Made by a program: the position numbers and the translations under genes. From Anaeromicrobium sp. (GTDB lineage Bacteria > Bacillota > Clostridia > Peptostreptococcales > Thermotaleaceae), in NCBI RefSeq assembly GCF_025210435.1, contig NZ_JAOART010000104.1:1-34944 (forward strand): 34,944 nucleotides of DNA, in the 5' to 3' direction. This document shows positions 7,463 to 16,382 of this stretch, in pieces (positions within the stretch are counted from its first letter, which is position 1; every line of letters begins with the position of its first letter). The notes beneath the pieces were generated by a model. The model saw only the letters and a list, made by a program, of their open reading frames with translations. It searched no databases and was not told the origin of the DNA.

Positions 7463-8818
7463 CTAAATATTCAAACTATTTTTCAACAGATTAATTGCAG
7501 CTTCCCTATGCCTTTTAGATAATACTCCTAAGGATGCCATTATATAATCATTATCTATTAAAATCCCAGCAGTCTCCTTAGGAAGCAGATAATCCCCTTT
7601 AACTAACTTCATTATGCCCTTTAATATTTCTATTCTTCCATCTAGCCTAGTTAAGGCTCCTCCAGTTCCAACGATCCACCTTATACTAGTTAAATCCTTT
7701 CCCTCTGCATATGTTTTCTTTCCACCTGGCCCAAATATACTTCTATATCTACCTGCATGCCTCATGGTGGCCGTCATAACGGCTTCCCTTGTAAGTATTT
7801 CTACGAATTTTTTTAGTATGGGTGTATCAGGGATAGGCTTATGATTTTTAATTACATCCTCTATAGGTACTCCTAATTCATCAGTTAATTTATCCTTACC
7901 TATCCTTTCTACTATATTCTCCATATTAACGTATACACCTAGATCTCCTTCCACAGTTCTTTTAGCTATAGGTTCTGGACTTAATACTATCCTTTGTATT
8001 TCTTCAGAACCTTCTGTGACAGAATGTAGATCAGTGGTAGCTCCCCCCACATCTAATGTGATTAAATCTCCAATCTCTTTCTTTAGTACTTTTGAAGCTT
8101 CCATAACAGCTCCAGGTGTTGGTATTATAGGTCCCGTTACAAGTTCCCTCACTTTAGTCATGCCTGGGGCATGGATTATATGATCTTCAAAGGCATCCTG
8201 TATGACTTTCCTTGTAGGTTCTATGTTTAATTCGTCTATTTTAGGATATACATTCTCAACTATATATAATTTATTGTCTAAATCCTTAAATATTTCTTTT
8301 ATTTCCTCCTGGTTTTCCACATTCCCTGCATATATGATAGGAGACTTTATACCAGAGTTAGCTATGATTTCAGCATTATATATGGCCGTATCCCTCTCAC
8401 CATAATCTACTCCACCAGCAATTAATATTAAGTTAGGATTTATATCCTTTATGGCCTTTATGTCAGTTCTTCTAAGTTTACCTGCCGTCACCTTGTGTAT
8501 TATGGCACCAGCTCCTAGGGCAGCCTCTTTAGCTGCCTTAGCAGTCATATCATAAACAAGACCATGTACTGTCATTTTAAGACCACCAGCAGCACTACTT
8601 GTGGCCAACATTTCGTCATACTCTATTTTCTTAACTTTTAATTTCTTCCTTAAATCTTCTATAGCTCCATTTAAACCAATATTCACATCCCCCTCTATTA
8701 CAGAGGTTGCAGCTTGCCCCTGACCTATAAACTTAGGACAAGGACTATCTATATAATTAAATCCATTAACTACAGTAGTGGTGCTCCCAATTTCCGCTAC
8801 TAGTACATTAATTTTCAT
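7463..8818 (-). CDS. MutL/GlmL-like ASKHA protein, probable aminomutase reactivase
   Basis: A 451-residue protein of the GlmL/MutL family found beside B12-dependent mutases. The N-terminal ATPase phosphate loop VLVAEIGSTTTVVNGF is followed by a second phosphate motif, ITLDVGGATTDLHSV, both typical of acetate-kinase/Hsp70-type ATPases. In glutamate mutase systems the homologue is thought to keep or restore the active cobalamin form, so the partner here should be OraSE; this is inference. Its ATG lies inside the end of oraE (ATGAAAATTAA, 11-base overlap), which indicates translational coupling and roughly fixed stoichiometry with the mutase. Confidence 0.87.
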   Translation of the reverse strand: MKINVLVAEIGSTTTVVNGFNYIDSPCPKFIGQGQAATSVIEGDVNIGLNGAIEDLRKKLKVKKIEYDEMLATSSAAGGLKMTVHGLVYDMTAKAAKEAALGAGAIIHKVTAGKLRRTDIKAIKDINPNLILIAGGVDYGERDTAIYNAEIIANSGIKSPIIYAGNVENQEEIKEIFKDLDNKLYIVENVYPKIDELNIEPTRKVIQDAFEDHIIHAPGMTKVRELVTGPIIPTPGAVMEASKVLKKEIGDLITLDVGGATTDLHSVTEGSEEIQRIVLSPEPIAKRTVEGDLGVYVNMENIVERIGKDKLTDELGVPIEDVIKNHKPIPDTPILKKFVEILTREAVMTATMRHAGRYRSIFGPGGKKTYAEGKDLTSIRWIVGTGGALTRLDGRIEILKGIMKLVKGDYLLPKETAGILIDNDYIMASLGVLSKRHREAAINLLKNSLNI

Positions 8819-11018
8819 CTAACATTTCCCTTCTCTTTTTAACAAAGAAAGTAGCCACATGAACCCCTTTAGATCCTCTACCAAATCCAGCGTCTACACC
8901 TTGTTTTACGGCTATTTCTGGAGTTACTTGTGTTCCTCCACAGGCTATGATTATCCTGTCCCTAATTCCCTTTTCTACACATAGTTCATGGATTCTTTTC
9001 ATGTTCTTATAGTGAATATCATCATGGCTTATTATGGTTGATGCAAGTATTGCATCTGCATTAGTTTCTATGGCAGCATCTACTAATTTTTCTACAGGTA
9101 CAGAGGTTCCTAGGTAGTCACATTCAATACCATACTTTTCTATACCACCATGTTTAATATCTATAATTTCTCTGAGTCCAACGGAGTGCTCATCTTCTCC
9201 TACTGTGGCACATACTATTTTAAATGGGTTATTTTCAATATCTTCCCTAATTTCATCATCAGACATGATCTCTGGCTCTGGAGGTATAACTAAGGAATCA
9301 AGATCTATGCTAAATCCAACCTTCCCCTTAACTTGTACTCTAGTTCCTTCTGCTGGATGCATGATTTCTCTATGGATTACTTCCACTTCCTCAAGGCCCA
9401 TCTTCTTTCCTATTTCTATGGCAGCAGCCTCTGCAACCCTCTTAGACACTGGTAAGAATAAATCAAACTGAACTACTCCATCTCCAAGCCACTCTACTTC
9501 TGGCTTTACTATATTCTTTTCTCTTAAGTCCTTTGTTTCTTCCATTCTCACATTAACATTGTCCATTTCATCTAATTCATCTATATAAATTATCTTATCT
9601 GAATCTTCAAGTGTAGAACCACCTATAAGGTCAGCTGGATTTTCTACACAATACTCATCGTATTGAGCCACATTGTTATATCCATAGTGGGCAGTTACAG
9701 GGGCTAGGTAATCCTCATCCCTCTCAAATATAGTGCCTACTCCTATGCCTCCATTTATCTTTCTTCCTATTCCGTCTCCATTCCTCTCTGGATAGGAACC
9801 TGAATCTACGAAAAATGCATCTTCTACAGACTTAAAGTATCCCCCATCTTCTAATATTTCTTCCATGAATAAAACTGCCCTTTCCTTAAGTTCCCTAACC
9901 TTTTCTGGTAAATATCCCTCTTTTTTTAGTTCCACTAAATCTAGTAGTCCATCCATCCCAACTAATCCTTGTTTTGCCGTATCACAAGCCTCCACATTAT
10001 AAATATGCCATGGTACGTTTCTACCCTCATCAGGAGTAATAGTTGATTGAATATCTGCACTTGTAAGTCTTGAAATAAGTAGATTAAGTACATGGGTTAC
10101 TGTGGCCTCCCTTGTGGATGATTCCATATACTTTGTATTCATCTGTGCCCTCATTTTGTATTCTGAGAATAAGTCACGCAGTGCCACTGCATAAGGTAGG
10201 TCTATGTGTAGACAAGGTGCTGGTGGTGCTGTTGGCGGTACTGTAGATAAACAAATATTAGATTTTTTCATACCTACCTTAACGGAGAATATACTATTTA
10301 GGCCATGTTGAACCATAAGTTCAGGCATTACCTTCCAAGCTTCCCTTGCTGTGGCATTAGCATTGTGAGCTCCATCTATTTGAGCTATATCTGCCCAAGT
10401 CATGATTTTTTTAGATTCTGCCGCATCTACAAAGGAACGAACCATGTTTATATTTCTATAAAGTACATTGTATTGGGGGTCTTGGTGAGCGCCATTTACT
10501 CCCTCTTCTGCAAACATTACTGCTATTTCAGGACCTGCTACTCCACTAATGTAGGAATGATAATTTATTTCTCTTCCTACTTCATCTTCAATAAAATCTA
10601 AGGCCTTTCTTTGGGCTCTAACTTGTTTTCTAGTAATAGGTATTCCACCAATTCCTTGGGGAGTTCCCTCTATAAGTCCATCAAAGTGAGATTGTCCAGC
10701 TGTCCTTATAACCATTATGTGATCAGCTCCATGCCATGCTGCCATTCTCATTCTTCTTATGTCATCTTCAAATCTGCCAGAAGCTATTTCTGTAGTTATT
10801 GTATATTCTGGCTGTGGGTCAATGTCACCAAAGTACTTAGCACTAGGTAAGGGAACACTATTTTTTAGAGGTTCTGAGCAGTTTTTAAATTGGAAGGGAC
10901 CTATTTTAAGTCCTGGAACTTCTTCTCTCCAAACCCATCCACGTCTTTTAGGCCTATAATTTTCTAAATCATTTAAAATCTCTTTAACATCTATCTTTTC
11001 ATTCATATCTAACTTCAT
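8808..11018 (-). CDS. oraE: D-ornithine 4,5-aminomutase, large subunit (B12 and PLP)
   Basis: At 736 residues this has the normal OraE length. The N-terminal two-thirds form the TIM-barrel and adenosylcobalamin/PLP region (for example AAWHGADHIMVIRTAGQSH at 93-111). The C-terminal Rossmann domain carries DEHSVG (D609-x-H611-x-x-G), the base-off cobalamin motif. Lys622 follows His611 by 11 residues, the same spacing as the cobalt-ligating histidine and PLP-imine lysine in the C. sticklandii enzyme. It moves the terminal amino group of D-ornithine to C4, giving 2,4-diaminopentanoate. ATG 11018 has GGAGGT 8 bases upstream and overlaps the oraS stop by one base (TAATG). It works as a heterodimer with OraS. 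Confidence 0.97.
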   Translation of the reverse strand: MKLDMNEKIDVKEILNDLENYRPKRRGWVWREEVPGLKIGPFQFKNCSEPLKNSVPLPSAKYFGDIDPQPEYTITTEIASGRFEDDIRRMRMAAWHGADHIMVIRTAGQSHFDGLIEGTPQGIGGIPITRKQVRAQRKALDFIEDEVGREINYHSYISGVAGPEIAVMFAEEGVNGAHQDPQYNVLYRNINMVRSFVDAAESKKIMTWADIAQIDGAHNANATAREAWKVMPELMVQHGLNSIFSVKVGMKKSNICLSTVPPTAPPAPCLHIDLPYAVALRDLFSEYKMRAQMNTKYMESSTREATVTHVLNLLISRLTSADIQSTITPDEGRNVPWHIYNVEACDTAKQGLVGMDGLLDLVELKKEGYLPEKVRELKERAVLFMEEILEDGGYFKSVEDAFFVDSGSYPERNGDGIGRKINGGIGVGTIFERDEDYLAPVTAHYGYNNVAQYDEYCVENPADLIGGSTLEDSDKIIYIDELDEMDNVNVRMEETKDLREKNIVKPEVEWLGDGVVQFDLFLPVSKRVAEAAAIEIGKKMGLEEVEVIHREIMHPAEGTRVQVKGKVGFSIDLDSLVIPPEPEIMSDDEIREDIENNPFKIVCATVGEDEHSVGLREIIDIKHGGIEKYGIECDYLGTSVPVEKLVDAAIETNADAILASTIISHDDIHYKNMKRIHELCVEKGIRDRIIIACGGTQVTPEIAVKQGVDAGFGRGSKGVHVATFFVKKRREMLDEN

Positions 11019-11383
11019 TATTTAGTACCTCCTTCAAAAAGAGTTTGTACCTCATCCCAGCACTCTCCCTTTAAAAGCTTAAGTCCAGCATCTCTAACAG
11101 GTATATCCTTATTTAATGCTAGCTTATAAACCACATGTCCTGCCCCCTTTGACATGAGGCCCCTATCCATAACACCCTCTACAATAGTTTTTGCCTCTAT
11201 ACTTGAAAAACCCATTCTTAAAAGAACTGATCTCTCAATAGAAGGAGATGTATTTTTATGAGCCAACTCAAGCATAGGCTCCACTATCTTTTCTGCTAAC
11301 TGCCAAAATCTATTTTTCAATTCTTCATCACTTAAGTTTTTTAAGTGTTCTCTTCTTTTATTAAAATCATCTTGTCTTTTCAA
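11018..11383 (-). CDS. oraS: D-ornithine 4,5-aminomutase, small subunit
   Basis: A 121-residue partner of OraE, of the family's usual size, mostly helical and without cofactor motifs. It reads RREHLKNLSDEELKNRFWQLAEK near the N-terminus in two parts (KRREHLKNLSDEEL, then KNRFWQLAEKI). It opens with a TTG start codon 6 bases after AGGAGGG; no ATG lies nearby, so the start looks real. The OraE start overlaps its stop, tying the two subunits together. A 72-base gap separates it from ortB and holds an imperfect inverted repeat of AGGTT-AGGGTT type that could tune the mRNA. Confidence 0.95.
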   Translation of the reverse strand: MKRQDDFNKRREHLKNLSDEELKNRFWQLAEKIVEPMLELAHKNTSPSIERSVLLRMGFSSIEAKTIVEGVMDRGLMSKGAGHVVYKLALNKDIPVRDAGLKLLKGECWDEVQTLFEGGTK

Positions 11384-11455
11384 AGTTTTCCCTCCTAGGA
11401 AATTAAGGTTTAGGGTTTAGATATTTTCTCCCTTAACCCTTAACCTATAGTCTAT

Positions 11456-12862
11456 CTAAATCTCCTTTAATATACTCTCTACAAACTCTACGCTACTCTT
11501 AGTATCCTCAGCTAAAAACTCTATATCTTCCTTTGTTACACTAACATTAGGATTTTTTTCTATGCAATTCTTAATATAAGATCTCTTTAATTTATTTAAA
11601 TCAATATCATTAGCTTTTATATAACTTGGGTCCTTAGGTAAAATTATATTTTCCCCTGGTACTTCATCCTTAGGATCACCAAATCTAATTTCTATACCGT
11701 TATCCCTAGCAAAGGATAATTGTGGTTGAATATGTTTTCCTGCTCCTGTGTACTCAGTTTCTTGTACTATTATTATCTTGTCCTCATCTAACTCTCTTGC
11801 TATGGATATGGCTGCTGCTAGGGATGTATTTCCAGCAGGACCCCTTTCTATACCTTCAAGCTGAGCTAAGGCCTCCGTCGTATAGAAAACTTCTCCCTGT
11901 GTAACAGTCACATATCTATCCATATATCTAAGGGGCCTTCCAGCTGAACGTGGAACATCTGATCTGTCTGGCCAAGTTGAAAATGGAATTCCAAATCCCG
12001 TATGTCCCGTTGTGAAAGATTTTTTGTTAAACTGTTTATCGCTAGCCATATGAAGTCCTGACAGGTCAACGCTTGCCCCTACTACCTGAACTAAATCAGC
12101 TCCTGCTTTTATTAGACCTCTAGCCGTTCCCGTTAAGTTTCCTCCTCCTGCATTAGTACAAACTACCACATCTGGATCTCTTCCAAATTTTTCTCTACAT
12201 TCCATTGAAATCTCATATCCCAATGTTTCCACTCCTCCAATTCCAAATGGAGTATATAAAGATCCATTGAAATATCCCGTTTCTTCTAGTAACTTTAAGA
12301 AAGTATAGAAAAGTTCAGGTCCCGTTGTAAGCTGTATTACCTCTGCTCCATAGGCTTCACATTTTCTAGCCTTTTCTATAATCTCTGGCTGTCCCTTACC
12401 TTGAGAGTCAAAGCACTCTTGTACAATAATACATTTAAGTCCATACATGGCTGCCTGAGATGCAACTGCTGCTCCGTAGTTTCCACTAGTGGCTGCAATT
12501 ACTCCCTTATACCCTAATTTTTTAGCATGATAAATTGCATTGGCAGCCCTTCTTGCTTTAAAGCTCCCAGAAGGGTTTCCTGCTTCATCCTTTATGAAAA
12601 TCTTAGCTCCCTTTCCCTTCTCAGAAATTTTCCTAACTAATTTAGTTATGTTTCTCATTTCTAAAAGGGGAGTGTTTCCAACACCTGTGCTTCTTTGTAT
12701 TTTAGTCATTTCCTCTAGGGTATATCCAGTCTCTCTCATGATCTTTTCGTAGTCAAAGGATATGCCCCCAGATTCAAACTTGTCATAATCTATACCTATG
12801 GCGTTTTTCATTATTTCATTACGTCTTGCCATTACACCACTGTAGCTCATATCTTTACTCAT
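11456..12862 (-). CDS. ortB: 2-amino-4-oxopentanoate thiolase, subunit OrtB (PLP)
   Basis: The 468-residue protein is a fold-II PLP enzyme related to threonine synthase. DEAGNPSGSFKARRA contains the PLP lysine (Lys102), and later GGGNLTGTAR supplies the phosphate-binding loop. With OrtA it cleaves 2-amino-4-oxopentanoate with CoA to acetyl-CoA and D-alanine. I place the start at ATG 12862: GGAGGTG lies just upstream, and a longer reading from TTG five codons earlier would start within that site. The start overlaps the ortA stop by 8 bases (ATGAGTAA), consistent with coupled synthesis of the two subunits. Confidence 0.96.
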   Translation of the reverse strand: MSKDMSYSGVMARRNEIMKNAIGIDYDKFESGGISFDYEKIMRETGYTLEEMTKIQRSTGVGNTPLLEMRNITKLVRKISEKGKGAKIFIKDEAGNPSGSFKARRAANAIYHAKKLGYKGVIAATSGNYGAAVASQAAMYGLKCIIVQECFDSQGKGQPEIIEKARKCEAYGAEVIQLTTGPELFYTFLKLLEETGYFNGSLYTPFGIGGVETLGYEISMECREKFGRDPDVVVCTNAGGGNLTGTARGLIKAGADLVQVVGASVDLSGLHMASDKQFNKKSFTTGHTGFGIPFSTWPDRSDVPRSAGRPLRYMDRYVTVTQGEVFYTTEALAQLEGIERGPAGNTSLAAAISIARELDEDKIIIVQETEYTGAGKHIQPQLSFARDNGIEIRFGDPKDEVPGENIILPKDPSYIKANDIDLNKLKRSYIKNCIEKNPNVSVTKEDIEFLAEDTKSSVEFVESILKEI

Positions 12863-13160
12863 TTTCTTCACCTCCAAACAGTATTTCTCTCAAAGTAATT
12901 CCTATTTGAAGTAATTCTGGAATAAACTTTCCATAGTTATGGGTATAGGCAGGATTAACTTCCCTTAATGTTCCTTCCTCTATTCTTCCAGTAATAGTCT
13001 TAACCTTTACCCTATCTCCCACTACACCATCTTCCATTAAAAAACCCTTAACGAAACACTCAAGGGGTACCTTTTTTGTATCATCAGGAACCTGAGCTGC
13101 CCTTTCTTCTGGTTTTAACACTATGTTGTGTATTAACACCCAATCTCCAGCCTTAGCCAT
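12855..13160 (-). CDS. ortA: 2-amino-4-oxopentanoate thiolase, subunit OrtA
   Basis: A 101-residue protein of the exact OrtA type, opening MAKAGDWVLIHNIVLKPEER and containing the conserved VNPAYTHNYGKFIPEL. It is the small subunit of the PLP-dependent thiolase and has no cofactor site of its own. It lies 9 bases after ord and overlaps ortB. Function follows from family and from its position in a complete pathway cluster. Confidence 0.95.
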   Translation of the reverse strand: MAKAGDWVLIHNIVLKPEERAAQVPDDTKKVPLECFVKGFLMEDGVVGDRVKVKTITGRIEEGTLREVNPAYTHNYGKFIPELLQIGITLREILFGGEENE

Positions 13161-13169
13161 TTTACTAAC

Positions 13170-14219
13170 CTACCTTTCTATTAAATCTCTCATATCTCCC
13201 ATAATAGCTCTTGGAACAGGTAAGTCTAACATGGTCTTAACTCCTGGTCTTCCATTTATAACATGAGGAATCATATTTACACACATGGCTATTGTTCCTA
13301 TTCCTCCTGGTACTTCTGGAGTTATACTCATATTTACATCAGGAGTTCCCTTTATTATGATATAGTCTCCCGTATTAGTTCCTTCTAATTCTGGCTCTAT
13401 TTGTTGAGGATGGTCCATTTGGATTTTCATTTCTCCGTCCACATATCCAAATCCCTTCATGGCACAACCTGCCACATTACCTGGCTGAGCTTCTCCATAT
13501 GGAGATTTTCTATATACATTAGATACGATTGGCTCCATAGATTGTTTAATATTTCCACTTAATTTCCAACCAATGGCATCTGCAATCATTCTTATTGATT
13601 CTGGGAATCCTACGTGTCCTGCTAATGTTCCCTCTTTCACACCTCTTTTGAACTCATCAACTGTAATACCAATACCCTGTTCTTCCATGACAGCCGGACC
13701 AAATGGTGATAAACTGTTTACTCTTCTAGCAGTTATACTATCTACTTCTTCACAAGCTCCCGTTAAAGCTACTACTAATAAATCCATAATAAGGCCTGGG
13801 TTTATTCCTGTGCCAAGTACAGTTACGCCGTTTTCTTTAGCTATTTTATCCATTTCCTTAGTAATTTCTGGCTCTTGTGCCATTGGATAGGCCATTTCTT
13901 CTGCACTTGAAACAACATTTATCCTTTTCTCTAAACAATACTTAATCTTCTCAAAGGAATTTCTAGTGAAGGAATCAGTACATATTAAAACCACATCTGC
14001 AGCCTTCTGGGTAATAACATCTTCCATAGATCGCATAATCACATCTTCCCTGTCTCCCCTTTGGATTCCTAAAAGGTCAAACATACTCATTCCAATTTTC
14101 TTTCCTCTTCCTACTACTCCTACTATTTCTACACCCTTCTTTTTGAGTAGCATTTTAGCCATTCCACCGCCCATGGCTCCTAATCCCCAAATAATCACTT
14201 TTACATTTTCTCTATTCAT
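13170..14219 (-). CDS. ord: 2,4-diaminopentanoate dehydrogenase
   Basis: A 349-residue NAD(P)-dependent enzyme of the dihydrodipicolinate-reductase-like fold. The N-terminal KVIIWGLGAMGGGMAK is the Rossmann dinucleotide loop, and later GTGINPGLIMDL and a C-terminal GRPGVKTMLDLPVPRA match the Ord family. It oxidatively deaminates 2,4-diaminopentanoate to 2-amino-4-oxopentanoate, releasing ammonia and NAD(P)H. I chose ATG 14219 with GGAGGTG at 14229-14235; reading further upstream would run into the sigma-54 promoter, so the longer frame to 14273 is wrong. It is the first gene of the operon, with a leader of about 30 bases. Confidence 0.96.
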   Translation of the reverse strand: MNRENVKVIIWGLGAMGGGMAKMLLKKKGVEIVGVVGRGKKIGMSMFDLLGIQRGDREDVIMRSMEDVITQKAADVVLICTDSFTRNSFEKIKYCLEKRINVVSSAEEMAYPMAQEPEITKEMDKIAKENGVTVLGTGINPGLIMDLLVVALTGACEEVDSITARRVNSLSPFGPAVMEEQGIGITVDEFKRGVKEGTLAGHVGFPESIRMIADAIGWKLSGNIKQSMEPIVSNVYRKSPYGEAQPGNVAGCAMKGFGYVDGEMKIQMDHPQQIEPELEGTNTGDYIIIKGTPDVNMSITPEVPGGIGTIAMCVNMIPHVINGRPGVKTMLDLPVPRAIMGDMRDLIER

Positions 14220-14260
14220 AATAAAGTGCACCTCCATTAAAATTTTCATGCCACTTATAT

Positions 14261-14277
14261 TTGCAATAGTCATGCCA
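14261..14277 (-). promoter_or_regulatory. Sigma-54 promoter of the ornithine operon
   Basis: On the minus strand TGGCATGACTATTGCAA has GG (14275-14276) and GC (14263-14264) exactly 10 bases apart and matches TGGCAY-N5-TTGCA at almost every position. The predicted start near 14251 gives a leader of about 30 bases to ord. A sigma-54 activator gene lies 2.6 kb upstream. Confidence 0.9.
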
Positions 14278-14347
14278 TATTATTTTTCCCAATTTTCAGT
14301 AAAATAGGTGTTTTTATCAAGCTATTATGACTATTTTTATTGAGAAT

Positions 14348-14434
14348 GCAAAATATTTTGCGGATATGCAAATAAATTTGCATAGATTTTTTTCCTATTT
14401 TATCCTGTTTTTATCCTATAGCAAATATTTTTGC
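14348..14434 (-). promoter_or_regulatory. Three inverted repeats, likely activator-binding sites (UAS)
   Basis: Three related palindromes lie upstream of the sigma-54 promoter: GCAAAATATTTTGC (14348-14361, perfect), TATGCAAATAAATTTGCATA (14365-14384, perfect 9-bp arms), and GCAAATATTTTTGC (14421-14434, 5-bp arms). Their centres are 20 and 53 bases apart, close to two and five helical turns, so they face the same side of the helix. At about 78-160 bases upstream of the -24 box they sit where enhancer-binding proteins usually bind. The binding protein is inferred to be the product of 16830-18212. Confidence 0.78.
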
Positions 14435-14652
14435 ATCTTTTCCAATAAAATAAAAAGGATACCCCTTATAAGATACCCTTTCGAAAAATACTATTGAGTC
14501 ATATTCAAAAAATAAATTAGTCATTTCACTGGTTATTTGAATTATTTTCTTCGTTATGGAGTCCCTTACATATGTTTAATATGCTCACTCACCATGCCTT
14601 GAAAATAATTGAAATTCCCTAGTGCCCTGACTAGTTTATTTTTTTCATATGC
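14435..14652. other. Rest of the intergenic region between the operon and the 251-residue gene
   Basis: Apart from the control region it holds a short direct repeat of GATACCC (near 14459 and 14474) and a weak 5-bp hairpin CTAGT/ACTAG (14619-14634) that might end the 14653-15408 gene. I see no gene here. Confidence 0.4.
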
Positions 14653-15408
14653 CTAATTTTTCTTTTTAAGTTCAGTTATTATGTCCTCCATAGGATTACT
14701 TAACCAATTATAATTAGATATTTTTAATTCTTCATTATTATTAAAATAACTATTTGCCACTAAATTAGGATGTATATAACCTCCTAGGAAAAATACCTGA
14801 TTTTTTGGTTCCTTTAAATATGATTTTAGATTATTTATATGCATTTTCTCATAGTTTTGAAGAATTTCTCTATTTTCAGATTTTAATATTTGCCTATTAT
14901 CAATGTCCCTATCTATTATTTTCTTAGTAAATTCCTTATCTAATCCATTTTGGTGTGATAAAACTATTATATATATATTTCTTCTATTTATTCCATATTT
15001 TAAACATTCATTTACCATATTTTTAGTCAAATCATAAAAGGCCTCTTTTCTATAATATCCTAGATCTGTAAGTATTCTAAGGGCTCCCGTATATCTCTTA
15101 TCCTTTTTAAATAAAATCATTCCATAATTATCACTTTCTTCCATTTGAAAATTTTCCATTCTAATAGAAAAAAAATCTACATATTCTTTCATTAGATTCT
15201 TGTAAATCCTTATGGATGATTTTTTCCTCAATCCCTTTTTCTGCTTTAGCTTTTCTTCATCATAATATACCTTTGTAGTTATTTTAAATAACTCCTCTTC
15301 TAAATTCTTACTTTCTTCAAACCTAAAATCATATGTTCTTTTATTTTCCAGTAATTTTTCTATGTTCTTTAAAGTGTCATAAATTTTTTCTAAGGTATCT
15401 TTCTCCAT
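14653..15408 (-). CDS. Uncharacterised 251-residue protein
   Basis: A charged, lysine-rich, soluble protein that I do not recognise. The first 40 residues look like a short coiled coil (MEKDTLEKIYDTLKNIEKLL). The middle (about 95-150) reads like an alternating beta/helix region (MILFKKDKRYTGALRILTDL, NRRNIYIIVLSHQNGLDKEF), and the C-terminus has GGYIHPNLVANSYF. No signal peptide or membrane helix is seen. I prefer ATG 15408 over a GTG four codons earlier because GGTGAG precedes only the ATG. It is bounded upstream by a strong terminator, so it needs its own promoter. It lies between the ornithine operon and its presumed regulator, but nothing ties it to the pathway by sequence. Confidence 0.75.
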   Translation of the reverse strand: MEKDTLEKIYDTLKNIEKLLENKRTYDFRFEESKNLEEELFKITTKVYYDEEKLKQKKGLRKKSSIRIYKNLMKEYVDFFSIRMENFQMEESDNYGMILFKKDKRYTGALRILTDLGYYRKEAFYDLTKNMVNECLKYGINRRNIYIIVLSHQNGLDKEFTKKIIDRDIDNRQILKSENREILQNYEKMHINNLKSYLKEPKNQVFFLGGYIHPNLVANSYFNNNEELKISNYNWLSNPMEDIITELKKKN

Positions 15409-15433
15409 AATCTCACCCACTTTGAGTAAATTA

Positions 15434-15461
15434 AAAAAGTTATCTAAATAGATAACTTTTT
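15434..15461 (-). terminator. Bidirectional-type terminator after the membrane protein gene
   Basis: A 13-bp perfect stem AAAAAGTTATCTA with a 2-base loop, giving A5 and T5 runs on either side. It lies 45 bases after the stop of 15507-16382 and just upstream of the 251-residue gene. Confidence 0.8.
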
Positions 15462-15506
15462 AATAATATATTCATGAAATTCTCAAATATTCTCCTTGTT
15501 AATAAT

Positions 15507-16382
15507 TTACATAAAAACAAATATTACAAAACTTAATATGAATATTGCAGTTGCAGGTGGGTCTATGTGGCTGTCATTGTAACTGTTAAATACCATCCCA
15601 GCAATCTCACATAATACACCAGATAAAATTGCAAATAAAGCTCCTATAAAAATACTTCCAGTAGCTATAGTAGCATAACCAGCTACCATTGTAATATGAT
15701 GGGTTGTTGGAATCTCAAATCCCATTTGTGCGAATAATAATGATGCTGCACTAATACAAAAACCAAGATTTACTATTTGTGTACTATCTGTTATATATGA
15801 AATAACTAATCCAACTCCCAATGACAGTACTATTGTAAGTGATAATGATTTGCAGTCTGGAATGAACCTTCTCTTTTCAATTACACTCCCATGTGCTCCA
15901 CCACTATTTCCTTCTACCTTCGCCTCATATTTTCCAAATATTCCTGTTGAACCAAATATGAGTCTTGCTATTAGTCCAGATGTAAAAACTGTCATAGCTA
16001 CCGTATCCGTTTGTAAAGCTAATACTACTGAATAGAAATAATTGATTAAATAACCAATAACTCCAAATAATCCACCTACTATTAGTACCGTATTATCCCT
16101 AGTTTTCATCAATGGAGACGATAGATCTGTTCCAACTCCTAGTAATTTCTTCTTATTTGCTGCATAGGCAGCAGCGGCTACCCCACCTGCAAATGCAATA
16201 TGTGGTCCAAATAAAGTACCAAAGGCAACTTGACCTAATATATCTACTGTACCTCCACAAGATAATATTGAAATTCCAATCAATCCCATGATTCCAGCAA
16301 AGATAAATGCAGGTAAAGCTCCAATTGCAGCACCAAATAATCCTCCGCCAAAAGCAGCCAATAACACTTCTAAATTCAACAT
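15507..16382 (-). CDS. Polytopic membrane protein of unknown function (possible permease)
   Basis: The 291-residue protein is glycine- and alanine-rich, with about eight to ten membrane segments. It has glycine-packed stretches in both halves (GGGLFGAAIGALPAFIFAGI at 14-33; GYATIATGSIFIGALFAILS late), a basic loop AANKKKLLG, and the polar motifs DTVAM and HIDPPATAIF near the C-terminus. The two halves look similar enough to suggest an internal repeat. I cannot assign a named family. A GGGAGG site precedes ATG. Located directly downstream of the sigma-54 activator and upstream of the ornithine operon, it could be a transporter for this pathway, but no sigma-54 promoter precedes it. Confidence 0.8.
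   Translation of the reverse strand: MLNLEVLLAAFGGGLFGAAIGALPAFIFAGIMGLIGISILSCGGTVDILGQVAFGTLFGPHIAFAGGVAAAAYAANKKKLLGVGTDLSSPLMKTRDNTVLIVGGLFGVIGYLINYFYSVVLALQTDTVAMTVFTSGLIARLIFGSTGIFGKYEAKVEGNSGGAHGSVIEKRRFIPDCKSLSLTIVLSLGVGLVISYITDSTQIVNLGFCISAASLLFAQMGFEIPTTHHITMVAGYATIATGSIFIGALFAILSGVLCEIAGMVFNSYNDSHIDPPATAIFILSFVIFVFM

Noticed and set aside
9205-10959. Several plus-strand frames of 66-98 codons across oraE
   Set aside because: They are shadows of the oraE coding strand with no ribosome binding sites; the same holds for plus-strand frames over orr, ord, fabI and the RND gene.
14457-14480. GATACCC repeat thought to be a terminator
   Set aside because: The copies are direct, not inverted, so no stem forms.
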